Assembly: GCF_000960995.1 (NCBI RefSeq)
Contig: NZ_CP009434.1
Location: 1,984,001 to 2,048,000 of the forward strand
Length of the DNA: 64,000 nucleotides
DNA from: Burkholderia glumae LMG 2196 = ATCC 33617
GTDB lineage: Bacteria > Pseudomonadota > Gammaproteobacteria > Burkholderiales > Burkholderiaceae
Reading direction: 5' to 3'
The notes under the pieces were generated by a model. It did not search any database and had not been told where the DNA came from. It saw nothing but the letters and a program-made list of their open reading frames with translations. Of this stretch, positions 7,501 to 19,300 are shown one piece after another (position 1 is the stretch's first letter; each line of letters starts with the position of its first letter). A program made the translations under genes and the position numbers.

Positions 7501-10204
7501 CCGGACGCGCGCGGCACAGGTCGCCGCTGCGATAGACGCGCGAGCCGGGCGCGCCGGTCGGATCGGGCACGAAACGCTCGGCGGTCAGCTCGGGGCGGCC
7601 CAGGTAGCCGTGCGCGAGCGTCGCGCCGCCGATGCAGAGCTCGCCGAGCGCGCCGTCGGGCGCGCGGTTGCCGTCCAGATCGGCCACGTAGGCGTGCCGC
7701 GACGGGTAGCAGCGGCCGATCGCGACGATCGCGCTGGCCGCGTCGGCCGGCCCCACCGGGTGATGCAGCGCGGCCACGGTGGTCTCGGTCGGCCCGTAGA
7801 GATTGTCGATCGCGACCCGCGCGAGCGGGCCGTCGAGCCATTTCGCGAGTGCGTCGCCGGGCAGCCCCTCGCCGCCCACCGTGATCTGCCGCAGCGCCAG
7901 CGCCTCGGGCGCCGGCAGCGCGATGCGCCACTGCTGCCACAGAGCGGTGGGAATCCGCGCGAACGTCACGCGCTCGTCGATCAGCGTGCGGTTCAGCGTG
8001 TCGAGCTCCCAGGCCAGCGGGCCGCGCATCACCACGCGGGCGCCCGCGATCAGCGCGGGCAGCAGCTCGTGCAGCGCCACGTCGAAATTGATGGTGGACG
8101 ATTGCAGCACCACGTCGGTCTCGGTGATGCGGTGGTCGTGCAGGAAATCGTCGAGATGCAGCGCGAGCGCGCCGTGCGAGATCGCCACGCCCTTCGGCGT
8201 GCCGGTCGAGCCGGAGGTGTAGATCACGTAGGCCAGCGCCTCGGGATGGAGCGGCGCGGCCGGGCCGCCGGAGGCGCCGGGCCAGTGCGCGGCGGGCTCG
8301 GCGCGCGGCTGCCACGCATCGATCGCGCGCAGCGGCGCGAGCAGGTCGGGCCAGCGCGCGCGCGTGCCGTCGTCGACGATCACGCGCCTCACGCCCGCGT
8401 CGGCGATCATCGCACGCAGCCGTGCCGGCGGATACTCGGGATCGAGCGGCACGAACGCGCCGCCCGCGTGCCAGACGCCGAGCAGCGCGGCCGGCAGCGC
8501 GAGCGAGCGGTTCAGCAGCAGGCCGACGCGCTCGCCGGGCGCCAGGCCGTCGCCGCGCAGCGCCGCGCCGATCCGGGCGGCCCAGCCGTCGAGCTCGCCG
8601 TAGCCGAGTTCGGCGCCCTCGCAGCGCAGCGCGACGCGGGCCGGGCAGCGCGCCGCGCGCTCGGCGATGCGCCGGTGCGCGGGCTGGAACGGCGCGCGCG
8701 CGATCTCGCGGCGGGCCGCCTCGCGCGCGCGCGGCGCGGCCAGATCGGCCACGCGCCGCGCCGGGTCGGCCGCGATCTGCGCGAGCAAGGCCGTGTAGTC
8801 GTCGAGCAAGCGCGCCACGCTGGCCTCGACGAAGCGGTCGCGCGCATAGGTCAGCGCCAGCTCGACGCCGCCGCCCGCGCCGCGGTCGCGCCCGTTCAGG
8901 GCGAGGTCGAAGCGCGCGGTCACGGCGGCGTCGCCGAGCGGCTCGGCCAGCAGCCCGTCGGGCAGCGCCAGCGGCCCGCGCGCCTGATCGACGGCCAGAT
9001 CGAACATCACCTGGAACAGCGGCGAGCTGTCGAGGTCGCGCTCCACCGCGAGCGCCTCGACGAGCCGCGCGAACGGCACCTCGCGGTGCGCCTGCGCGTC
9101 GAGCACGCGCGCATGCAGCGCGCGCAGCAGCGCGTCGAAGCGCTGCGCGCCGTCCAGGTCGGCGCGCACGATCAGCGTGTTGACGAAGAAGCCGACCAGC
9201 GCCTCGGTCTCGCGGCGCTCGCGCCCGGCCGACGGCACGCCGATCAGCACCGTGCGCTGCGCGGCGTAGCGGCCGAGCAGCACGCCATAGGCGGCCAGCA
9301 GCAGCGTAAACGGCGTGGTGCCCTGCTCGCGCGCGATCGCGCGCAGCCGCCCGGCGAGCGGCGCGTCCAGCGTGCGGCGCACCGTGCCGCCGTCATGCGA
9401 GCGCTGCGGGCGCGGCGGCAGATCGCGCGGCAGCGTGATCGCCCCCGGCGCGCCGTCGAGCACCGCGCGCCAGTGCGCCAGCTGGGCGTCGAGTTCGTCG
9501 GCGGCCAGCCACTCGCGGCGCCACATCGCGACGTCGGCGAACTGCAGCGGCAGCGGCGCCGGCGTCTGGCCGCGATAGAACGCGAGCAGATCGCGCAGCA
9601 GCAGCTCCATCGACCACGCGTCGGCGACGATGTGATGGACCACGATCTGCAGCACGCGCTGGTCCGGCGCCACCTCGAACACGCCGACGCGGATCGGCAG
9701 GCCGCCGCTCAGATCGAACGGCGCGCAGGCGAAGCCGTGCAGCGCCGCCGCGAGCGCGGCGGGATCGCGGCCGACCTGGCGCAGCGTGAAGGCGCCGCCG
9801 GCCGCGCCGTCGGCTTCGGCCGGGACCGGCCCGGGAACCTGCATCGGCACGCCGTCGCCGGCCTCGAAGCGCAGCCGCAGCGCTTCGTGGCGCGCCAGCA
9901 GCGCGCCGAACGCGCGCCGCAGCGCCGCCGCGTCGAACCGGCCGCTCAGGCGCAGGGTCTGCGTCAGGTGATAGCCGGCATGGTTCGGATCGAGGCACCA
10001 CAGGAACCATAGCCGCTCCTGCGCCGGCAGCAGCGGAAAGCGCGCCGGGCGCGGCGCGAGCGGCACGGCCGGCAGCGCCGAGGTGTCGATGCCCTGGCTG
10101 CGCGCGCGGGCGCGAAACAGCGCGCGCTTGTCTTCGGGCAGCGCCGCGTATTGGGTCGCGAGCCGCAGCGCGTCGGGGCGCGCGGTAGGTGTGTTGTCGG
10201 TCAC
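4580..10204 (-). CDS. Siderophore NRPS, terminal module C-A-T-E-TE
   Basis: 1874 aa, one elongation module plus release domain. Condensation: HHIVADAWS near residue 190. Adenylation: YTSGSTGTPKG near 665; the residues lining the pocket read D-V-H-R-I-V-L-V-A, the same as in module 1 of the partner NRPS. Carrier: GGDSISSL near 1053. Epimerase: HHLVMDGVSW near 1255, with VGWFTTQYP and FNYLGRF motifs. Thioesterase: GWSFGG near 1691 and a late His in ATHSG. The pocket has basic residues at the H and R positions, which suggests an acidic or anionic side chain such as (hydroxy)aspartate or a diazeniumdiolate amino acid; that is inference. An epimerase directly before the thioesterase implies a D-configured last residue. 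GTG start at 10204, 97 bases after the upstream NRPS gene. Confidence 0.93.
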   Translation of the reverse strand: MTDNTPTARPDALRLATQYAALPEDKRALFRARARSQGIDTSALPAVPLAPRPARFPLLPAQERLWFLWCLDPNHAGYHLTQTLRLSGRFDAAALRRAFGALLARHEALRLRFEAGDGVPMQVPGPVPAEADGAAGGAFTLRQVGRDPAALAAALHGFACAPFDLSGGLPIRVGVFEVAPDQRVLQIVVHHIVADAWSMELLLRDLLAFYRGQTPAPLPLQFADVAMWRREWLAADELDAQLAHWRAVLDGAPGAITLPRDLPPRPQRSHDGGTVRRTLDAPLAGRLRAIAREQGTTPFTLLLAAYGVLLGRYAAQRTVLIGVPSAGRERRETEALVGFFVNTLIVRADLDGAQRFDALLRALHARVLDAQAHREVPFARLVEALAVERDLDSSPLFQVMFDLAVDQARGPLALPDGLLAEPLGDAAVTARFDLALNGRDRGAGGGVELALTYARDRFVEASVARLLDDYTALLAQIAADPARRVADLAAPRAREAARREIARAPFQPAHRRIAERAARCPARVALRCEGAELGYGELDGWAARIGAALRGDGLAPGERVGLLLNRSLALPAALLGVWHAGGAFVPLDPEYPPARLRAMIADAGVRRVIVDDGTRARWPDLLAPLRAIDAWQPRAEPAAHWPGASGGPAAPLHPEALAYVIYTSGSTGTPKGVAISHGALALHLDDFLHDHRITETDVVLQSSTINFDVALHELLPALIAGARVVMRGPLAWELDTLNRTLIDERVTFARIPTALWQQWRIALPAPEALALRQITVGGEGLPGDALAKWLDGPLARVAIDNLYGPTETTVAALHHPVGPADAASAIVAIGRCYPSRHAYVADLDGNRAPDGALGELCIGGATLAHGYLGRPELTAERFVPDPTGAPGSRVYRSGDLCRARPDGTIDFLGRLDQQIKLRGHRIELGEIETALRRAAGVREGVVDLRGAGERKRLVAYFTGTAAPEAVREALAATLPASHVPSLCVALAALPTLPNGKLDRRALPEPDDTVAGRAVPPDGPLETTLLAIWQTVLGRRDFGVTDAFFALGGDSISSLRVIAQARAAGWIVSARQVFEHPSVRALARVAQRADAAPGEGAAAGPQDGPPDDPQDGPQDAPLVPMQQWFFEQFPDAPSRWNQSVLLTSAEPLEAAALRGAFAALLATHDALRVRFVRDPAGAAWTQTIAPPSASAALAEAAFESIDLRAAGSDAGAWRAALARQAERLHGSLDLAAGPLIRAAAMATPDGARLLIVAHHLVMDGVSWRILLDDLLSAYDAARAAPAGAPPALPRPATGWADWSRRLAAYARQPELLSELAWWQARLGTAPAAAPRAEGGQRHRAWALDAAATACLTDAGWRIDDVLLAALAHACAQVLPELPVIVELEGHGRGERVPGVDLSRTVGWFTTQYPLRIEARETAGATRRAIAAARAELPADGLHYNLLRYAGLASSRAALAALPATTVGFNYLGRFDERLGAGRFGFAAEDSGDGTLGRAARGPRHWLDLNGLIADGRLKVDWSAAERAVDEARLARLIAAFDAQVRALADAAARSAPGGEAAPAAPRGFGGLPAGAMPAAVAGANPAAEAAFAVWRERFYTEARLAPSPDPLRQPLNAAHAAVTLFCCYPGFGLTGEYRFLAAALQGVASVVALRAPGFALPDSTPADWPASFDALADAATRSVLDAQPRGPYRLLGWSFGGRLAFTVAARLRALGHEVDFVGLLDTAVRTADAHEAGPAADAGPAGARDALPGWLDAQPDGALLRPLFARAAEIDALHYRLRLDHALPRLDVPVTFWQASRDAVAGRDRDWRPYTSAGVTLLEADATHSGIVLHPAVHDELARRLRALAAPADRAASAARSHREAAAAAQIVRDDARQG

Positions 10205-10301
10205 GTGGTTCGTTTCCAGTCTGTCGTTGCGTGGCCCCCGCGCGCGCGGCGCGGGCCGGGCGCCGGCGGGCCTGCCGCGCGGCGCCCGGCGCGGGCGCGG
10301 A

Positions 10302-13300
10302 TTACAGCGAGTCCAGCAGGCCCTGCATCGCGTCGAGCGAGCCGCCGCCCTCGCCGGCCCCGGCGGCCTCGCCGTCGAGCCGCGCGGCGAGATCGGCCGC
10401 GCGCGGGTGCGAGAACAGCAGCGCCAGCTCGACCCTGCGGCCGAGCCGCTCGCCGAGCCGCGCGGCCACGCGCACCGCGGCCAGCGAATGGCCGCCGAGC
10501 ACGAAGAAGTCGTCGTCGAGGCCGGCCCGCGCGATGCCGAGCACCTCGGCCCAGGTCTCGCAGACGTGGCGCTCGGTCGGCGTTTGCGGCGCGACGTAGC
10601 GTTCGTCGTCCTGCACGGCGACCTCGGGCAGCGCGTTGCGGTTCAGCTTGCCGTTCGAGGTCAGCGGCAGCGCCTCGAGCCGCACCACCTGCGCGGGCAC
10701 CTGCTGCATCGGCAGTTGCTCGGCGAGCCGCGCGCGCAGGCCGGCCGGATCGGCCTCGCCCGTCACGTAGGCCACCAGCCGCCGCGCGCTGCCCTCGCCG
10801 ACGATCCGGCAGGCCGCGTGGCGGACCCCGTCGAGCGCGCGCAGCGCCGCCTCGGTCGCGCCCAGCTCGATGCGGAAGCCGCGCAGCTTGACCTGCTGGT
10901 CGGCACGGCCCAGGTAGTCGAGCCGGCCGTCGCGCCGCACGCGGCACAGGTCACCGGTGCGATAGAGCCGCGCGCCGGGCGCGCCGTGCGGGTCGGGCAC
11001 GAAGCGCTCGGCGGTCTGCCCGGCGCGGCCCAGATAGCCGCGCGCGAGGTTCGCGCCGCCGATGCAGAGCTCGCCGACGCCGTTGTCGGGCACCGGCTGG
11101 CCGCTTTCGTCGAGCACCTGCAGGGTGGTGTGCTCGAGCGGCGCGCCGAGCGTGATGGGCGCGCCCGGCTCGAGCCGCGCCGCGCTCGACCAGATGGTGG
11201 TCTCGGTCGGGCCGTAGAGATTCCAGAGCGCCACGCCGCGCGCCAGCAGCGCGTCGGCCAGGTCGGGCGGCAGCGCCTCGCCGCCGCACAGCGCCGTGAA
11301 GCGCCCGCGCCGGCCCTGCCAGCCGCCGTCGAGCAGCAGCCGCCAGCCCATCGGGGTGGCCTGCATCAGCGTCGCGCCGGACGCCTCGGCCAGCGCGGCC
11401 AGCTTCGTGCCGTCCACCACCGTCTCGCGCGTGGCCAGCTCGATCGTCGCGCCGGCCGCGAGCGGCAGGTACAGCTCCAGCGCGGCGATGTCGAACGACA
11501 GCGTGGTGACGGCGAGCCAGACGTCGTCGGGGGTCGGCGCGAGCCGCGCGCGCAGGCTGTCGAGGAAGCGCGCGAGCGCGCCATGGGTGACGCCGACGCC
11601 CTTCGGCCGCCCGGTCGAGCCCGAGGTATAGATCACGTAGGCGAGCTGGGCCGGATCGACGGCGGGCAGCTCGGCCTCGCCCGCCTCGCCTGCCTCGCAC
11701 GCCGCCGCGGCGGCGTGCGGCGCGCCGGCCTCGTCCAGATCGACCAGGCGGTGCGCGCCTGCGGGGGCGCCGAGCGCGCCGAGGCGCGCGCGCCCGGCCA
11801 CGTCCGCCAGCGTGCAGGCCAGCCCGGCGTCCTCGATCATGCCGGCCAGATGCGCGTCCGGATAGGCCGGATCGAGCGGCACGTAGGCGGCGCCCGCCTT
11901 CAGCGCGGCCAGCACGGCCACCAGCATCGCCCCGGAGCGCGCGGTGCAGACGCCCACCCGTGCCTCGGCGCCGATCCCGCTGGCCAGCAGCTGCCGCGCC
12001 AGGCGCGCGGCGCGCGCGTCGAGTTCGCGATAGCTGTGCACCACGCCGTCGCAACGTACCGCGACCGCGTCGGGGCTGCGGCGCGCCTGCGCCGCGATGC
12101 GCTCGTGCACGGCGACGAACGGCTGGCTGCCGAACCCGCCGCGCCCGGCCACGGCACGCGCCGCGAGCCGCAACTCGCGCAGCCGCGGCGCCGGCCCGGC
12201 GTCGGCCGCGCCGCCGGCGATCTGCGCGAGCAGCCCGCGATAGTCGTCGAGCAGGCGCTCCACGGTGTCGCGCTCGAACAGGTCGGTCGCATAGCCGAAC
12301 GACAGCCCGATCCGCTCGCCCACCGTCACGCCCAGCGTCAGGTCGAACTGCGCGGCCGTGCGCGCGGCGCCGAACGGGCGCAGCCGCAGCGCCTCGCCGA
12401 TGCGCCGCTCGCTCGCGCCCTGCCGCACGTCGTAGTTGAACATCGCCTGGAACAGCGGCGTGTGGCTCGCCGCGCGCACCGGCTGCAGGGCATCGACCAG
12501 GCGCGCGAACGGCACGTCCTGGTTGGCCTGCGCGTCGAGCACGCGCTGCCGGACCTGGGCGAGCAGCGCCTCGAACGGCAGCGCGCCGGACAGCTCCGCG
12601 CGGATCACGGCGGTGTTGACGAAGAAGCCGATCAGCGGCTCGATCTCGATGCGCTCGCGCCCGCCGAGCGCAATCCCGATCCGCACGTCGCGCTGGCCGC
12701 CGTAGCGGTGCAGCAGCGCGTGGAAGGCGGCCAGCAGCGTCATGAACAGCGTCGCGTCGTGGCGGCGCGCATAGGTCTGCAGCGCATCGGCCAGCGCGCG
12801 GTCCAGCTCCAGGCCGACCTGCGCGCCGCGGCCGTCGCGCACCGCCGGCCGCGGCCGGTCGGCGGGCAGCTCCAGCACCGGCTGCTCGTCGCCGAGCGTG
12901 GCGCGCCAGTAGTCGAGCTGCGCGTCGAGCGCGGCCGCGTCGAGCGAGGCGTGCTGCCAGAGCGCGTAATCGACGTACTGCACCGGCAGCGCCGGCGCAT
13001 AGGCCGACGCGTCGCCGGCCAGCGCCGCCTCGTAGGCGGCGGCCAGCTCGTCGATCAGCAGGCTCATCGACCAGCCGTCGGTGGCGATGTGATGCAGCGT
13101 GAGCTGGAACAGATGGGCTTGCGGGCCGACCTGCGCGAGCCGCGCGCGCAGCAGCGGGCCGCGCAGCAGGTCGAACGGCTGCGCGCCGCCCTCGCGCAGC
13201 CATGCCAGGCAGGCCGCGTCGTCGGCCGACGCGAACCCGGCCGCGTCCCAGCCGGCGCGCAGGCTGTCGTCGACCACCAGCCAGGGCGCGCCGTCGCGCT

Positions 13301-16300
13301 CGTCGAAGCGCGAATGCAGCATCTGGTGGCGCGCCACCACGGCGTCCAGCGCCGCGCGCAGCCGCGCCGCGTCGAGCGGGCCGTCGATGCGCACCGCCAG
13401 CGACAGGTGATAGGCCGGATTGTCGGGCGCGAGGCGCCAGAGGAACCAGAGGCGGGTCTGGCCGTGCGTGGGCGGCGCCTCGCGGCGGCCGCTGGCGCGC
13501 ACCGGCGGCAGCACGCGTGCGCCGGGCGCGGCACCGGCTTCGAGCCAGGCGGCCAGCGCGGCCAGCTGCGGATGATCGAACAGCGCGCGCAGCGGCACCT
13601 CGCGGCCGAGCGCGCGCTGCAGGCGCGCGGCCACTTGCAGCGCCAGCAGCGAATGGCCGCCGAGCGCGAAGAAGTCGTCGCGCGCGCCGATCCGCTCGAC
13701 GCCGAGCACCGCCTGCCAGATCTCCGCGACGGTGGTCTCGAGCGGCGTGGCGGGCGCCACGTAGCCGGCCGCGGGGTCGGCCTCGAGCCTGGGCAGCGCG
13801 CGGCGGTCGAGCTTGCCGTTGGGCAGCGTGGGCAGCGCGTCGAGCACGCCGATCGCGGCCGGCACCAGGTAGGCCGGCAGCCGTTCGGCCAGCGCGGCGC
13901 GCAGCACCGCGGCGTCGGGCGCGGCGCCGGCCGCGGCGACCACATGGGCCACCACGCGGCGCGCATCGCCGTCGCCCTGCACCACCGCCACCGCCTCGGC
14001 CACCTCGGGCCGCGCCAGCAGCGCGGCCTCGATCTCGCCGGGCTCGATCCGGAAGCCGCGCACCTTGACCTGCTCGTCGAGGCGCCCGAGGAAGGCCACG
14101 CCGCCGTCCGGCAGCCAGCGGCACCGGTCGCCGGTGCGGTAGAGCCGCGCGCCCGGCGCGCCGCACGGATCGGGCACGAAGCGCTCGGCGCTCAGCGCCG
14201 GCTGGCCGGCGTAACCGTGCGCGAGCGTGGTGCCGCCGATGCAGAGCTCGCCCACGCCGTGGGCCGGCACCGGCTGCCCGTCGCGATCGAGAATCCGGTA
14301 CACGCGCGAGACCGAGGGCCGCCCGATCGGCGCGGCGAGGCAGCCCGCCTGCGCGGGCTCGACGCGCTGCACCGAGGAGGTGACGGCGATCTCGGTCGGC
14401 CCGTAGGTGTTGAACAGCGGCACCTCGCGCAGCGGCGAGTCGAACCATTGGGCGACCGCCGTGCCCGGCAGCGCCTCGCCGCCGATCAGCATGCGCCGCA
14501 GCGCGAGGCCGGGGCGCGCACGGGCCTGGCGCACCCATTGCCTCCAGTAGCCGGTGGGCAGATAGGCGAAGGTGACGGCGCGCTCGGCCAGCACGCGGTC
14601 GAGCTCGTCGGCGCTCCAGAGCGCGGGGCCGCGCATCTCGAGCGACGCGCCGAGCGCGAGCGGCGCGAAGATCTGCTCGACCGAGGCGTCGAAGTTGACG
14701 GTCGAGAACTGCAGCACGTGATCGTCGGCACGCAGGCCGTGGTCGGCGATGAAGTCGTCGAGATGGCGGCTCAGCGCGCCGTGCGAGATCGCGACGCCCT
14801 TCGGCCGGCCGGTCGAGCCGGAGGTGTAGATCAGATAGGCGGGCTGCTCGGGATGCGGCTCGGCGCAGGCGGGGCGGGCGGCCACGGCGCCGGCAGCGCC
14901 CGCCTCGATCGCCTCGGCGGCGTCGAGCGCGCTGCGGCCGGCCGCGGCGATCCAGTCGGCATGGCCGGCCGCCGTCGCGGCATCGGTCAGCACGATCGCG
15001 ATGCCGGCGTCGTCGCACATGTCGCGCAGGCGCTCGCGCGGATAGGCCGGATCGAGCGGCACGTAGGCCCCGCCCGCCTGCAGCACGCCGAACAGCGCGG
15101 CGATCAGGGCCGGCGAGCGTTCGAGGCAGACGCCCACCGGCGCGCCGGGGCGCACGCCGGCGTCGGCCAGCCGCCGCGCGATGCGGTTCGCGGCGCGATC
15201 GAGCGCGGCGTAGCCGAGCCGGGCATCGCCGCAGCGCAGCGCGAGCGCGTCGCCGCGCATGCGCACGGCGGCCTCGAAGCGCGCCGTCACCGGACGATAC
15301 GGATGCGGCACGGCCACGGCGGCGCCGGCCAGGCCCGCCGGGCCGTCGGCCGGCACCGCGGCCCGCAGCGCGGCCAGCGTGGTGAGCTCGGGCCGCGCGA
15401 GCTGCGCGAGCATCGCCTCGTAGGCGGCGGCGAGCGCGTCGAGCGCGGCCGCGTCCAGACGCGACGCGTCCCAGCTCCATTCCAGGCCGATCCGCTCGCC
15501 GGGCAGCACGCCGAGCGTGAGCGGATAGTGGGTGCGCTCGAACGACACCGAGGCCTCGACGGTCAGGCCGAGCGAGCCGTCCTTCAGCGCCGGGTCGATC
15601 GGGTAGTTCTCGAACACCAGCAGCGAATCGAACAGCGTGCCGGCCTGCGCGCCGGCCCATTGCTGGATCGAGGTGAGCGGCGTGTGCTCCACCTGCCGCA
15701 GCTCGACGTTGCGGTGCTGCAAGGCCAGCAGCCAGTCCTGCAGCGGCGCGTCGGCGGGCACGTCGACCCACAGCGGCAGGCTGTTGATGAACACGCCCTG
15801 GATCTGGGCGGCGCCGGCCAGCTCGGCCGGACGGCCCGCCACCGTCACGCCGAACGCGGCCTGGCGGCGGTCGCCGTGGCGCGCGAGCACCAGCGCCCAG
15901 GCGGCCTGGATCAGCGTGTTGAGGGTCACGCCGCGGCGCCGGGCGCTGTCGGCCAGCGCGGCCGACAGCGCGGCGCCGAGCGACGCGGCGCGGTGGCGGT
16001 AGGTGTCGCCGCCGCGGCCGGCGGGCCGCGCCGCGGCCGGGGCGGCCGGCGCCGCCACCGCGTCGAGCAGCAGCGCCGGCTGATCGACGCGCGCGAGCTG
16101 CGCGCGCCACCAGTCGCCAGTATCGGGCTGCGCGGCCAGCCAGTCGGTGTAGCGCGAGAACGGCACGACCGCATCGAGCGCGGCCTCGCGGCCCGCGCGC
16201 GCCGCCAGGTAGGCGCGCGTCAGCTCGCCGAGCAGCTGCGACTGGCTCCAGCCGTCGGACAGCGCGTGATGGTTGATCCAGGCCAGGTCGTGCGCGCCGT

Positions 16301-19300
16301 CGGGGCGGCGGAACAGCGAGACGTGCATCAGCGGCGCGGCGTCGAGATCGATGCGCTTGGGCGCCTCCGCCTCGAACCAGCTCGCGAACGCCGCCTCGTA
16401 ATCGGCGCGATCGCGCCAGTCGTGAAGCTCGAACGGCAGCGGCACGGCGGCCTGCACGGCCTGCAGCATGGTGCCGCCATGCGCGCGCACGAAGCGCGTG
16501 CGCAGCACCGGATGACGCGCGATCACGGTCTGCCAGGCCCGGCGCATCGCGTCGACATCCACCTCGCCGCGCAGCGTCAGCCGCTTGCGGTTCAGATAGG
16601 CGCCGGGTTCGAGCAGGCTGTGGAACAGCAGCCCCTGCTGCAGCGGAGTGGCCGGGTAGAGATCCTCGAGCGCGACCCCGGCGAGGCCGAGCGCGTCGAA
16701 GCCGGCCTCGTCGAGCGCGGCGCGCGGGAAATCGGCGGCGGTCGCACGCGGCACGGCCTGCTCGCAATGCGCGACGAAGCGCGCGAGCTCGCGGCCGAAC
16801 CCGGCGACCAGCGCGTGCTGGCGCTCGGGCGAGACGCGCGCCGGATCGAAGCGCCACGACAACGACAGCCGGCCGTCGACGATCATGCCGTTGACGTCCA
16901 CCGCATAGACGAGCGCCTCGTCGGCCGGCTGCTGGGCGCCCGAGGCCTCGGTCGCGAAGCCGAACGGGCCGTCGTCGGCGAGGCTGCCGTCGAACTGGCC
17001 GAGATAGTTGAAGCTGATGCGCGGCGCGGGCAGCGCGGCCAGCGCCGCCTGCGCGGCCGGGTCGCCGTAGGCTTGCAGCCAGCCCCACGAGGCGCCGCCG
17101 TCGGGCAGCGCGCGCAGCCGCGCCTTGGCCTCGATCAGCGCGGCCGCGTCGTCGGCCGGCGCCGGCAGCCAGGCCGGATAGCGCGTGGTGAACCAGCCGA
17201 CCGTGCGGCTCGGGTCGAGCTCGTGGCGCTCGTGAATGTCCCGGCCGTGGCCTTCCAGCGCGACCAGCGCGCCGTCGCCGCCGAAGGTCGCGGCCGCCGC
17301 GCGCGCGAGCGCGGCCAGCAGCAGTTCGTCGACGCCGAGCCGGTAGGCGCGCGGCGCGGCGCGGCGCAGCGCGTCAGTCGCCTCGGGTTCGAGCTTCCAG
17401 TCCACGACGTCGCTGGTCGCGACGCTGCCGGCCGGCGCCTCGAGCGGCACCGCCGCGCCGGCCAGCGCGGCCCGCCACGCGGGCAAGGCCGCCGCGAGCC
17501 GGGCCGGCGTGGCGGCCTCGCGCTGCGCGGCGGCCCACACGCTCCACGGCAGCGCCGCCTCGAGCGCGATCGCGCGGCCCGCGCTGGCCGCCGCATAGGC
17601 GCTGGCCAGATCGGCGAGCAGGATTCGCCACGACACGCCGTCCACGGCGAGGTGATGGATCACCAGCAGCAGCCGGCCGTCGGGGGAGCCGTCGGCCAGA
17701 TCGGGGGTGCGCCACGCCACGGCATGCACCAGCCGGCCCGCGGCCGGGTCGAGCGCGCACTGGGCGCGCTCGGCGCCGTCCGCGAGGGCGGCCGGCCAGC
17801 GCGCGCCGGCCTCGCGCAGATCGACCGACACCAGGCGCAGCGGGGGCGCCTCGGCCAGCACGCGTTGCCGCCATGCGCCGTCGGCCGGGTCGCGCTCGAA
17901 GCAGAGCCGCAAGGCGTCGTGGCGCGCGATCACGGCGCCGAGCGCGCGCTCGAACGCGGCAGCGTCGAGCCGGCCGCGCACGCGCAGCAGCACCGACTGG
18001 TTCCAGTGCGGCTGGCCGTCCGGATAGCGCGCATGGAACCACGCCTGGATCGGCGTGAGCGGCAGCGGGCCGTGCAGCTCGGCGGCCGTCTCGGCCGTCT
18101 CCAGCGGCCGCATCACGGCCGCGAGCCGCGCCACGGTGGGCTGCTCGAACACCTGGCGCGGCGTGATCAGCCAGCCCTGCGCGCGCGCCTTCGCGATCAG
18201 TTGCAGGCTCAGGATCGAATCGCCGCCCGCCGCGAAGAAATCGTCGTCGATGCCCAGATCGTCGCGGTTCAGCACCGCGCCCCACCAGGCCAGCAGCGCG
18301 CGCTCGGCCTCGTTGCGCGGCGCGGCGCGCGGGCCGTCGGCCGGCGCGGCCTCGACGGCCGGCAGCGCCGCGCGGTCGACCTTGCCGTTGTGCATCAGCG
18401 GCATGCGGTCGAGCACCGCGAGCGCGGCCGGCACCATGTGGGCCGGCAACTGCTGCGCGAGCACGCGCTGCAGCTGCGCGCCGTCGAGCGTGGTGCCGGC
18501 CGCGCCCACCACGTAGCCGACCAGCCGCGCCGCGCCGCGCTCGGTGGCGAGCACCACCACCGCCTCGGCCACGCCGGGCTGGCGCCGCAGCGCGGCCTCG
18601 ATCTCGCCCGGCTCGATGCGAAAGCCGCGCAGCTTGATCTGCTGGTCGAGGCGGCCGAGGAAGTCGATCGCGCCGTCGGCGCGGCGCCGGCACAGATCGC
18701 CCGTGCGATAGAGGCGCGCGCCCGGTGCGCCGAACGGATCGGGCACGAAGCGCTCGGCGGTCTGCGCGGGGCGGTCCAGATAGCCGCGCGCGAGCGTGTG
18801 GCCGCCGATGCAGAGCTCGCCGAGCGCGCCGACGGGCGCCTCGTTGCCGTCGCGGTCGAGCACCCGCGCGGTACGCGACGCATAGGGCACGCCGATCGAG
18901 ACGATCGGCTGCGCGGCGTCCTCGGGCGTGGTCGCGCGATACAGGCAGGCCACCGTGGTCTCGGTCGGCCCGTACAGGTTCGCGAGGCCGATCCGGCCGA
19001 GCGGGCCGCGCTGCCATTGCGCGAGCGCGTCGCCGGGCAGCCCCTCGCCGCCCACCGTGATCTGCCGCAGCGCGGCCAGCGCCTGCGGCGGCGGCGGCGT
19101 GCGCAGCCACTGCTGCCAGTAGGCGGTCGGCAGCCGCGAGAACGTCACGCGCGCCTCGATCAGGTGGCGGCTGGTGGTGTCGATGTCCCACGGCTCGGCG
19201 CCGCGCATCTCGATGCTGCCGCCCTGCAGCAGCGCGGGCAGCAGCTCGTGCAGCGCCACGTCGAAATTGATGGTCGACGATTGCAGCTGCGTATCGTCGG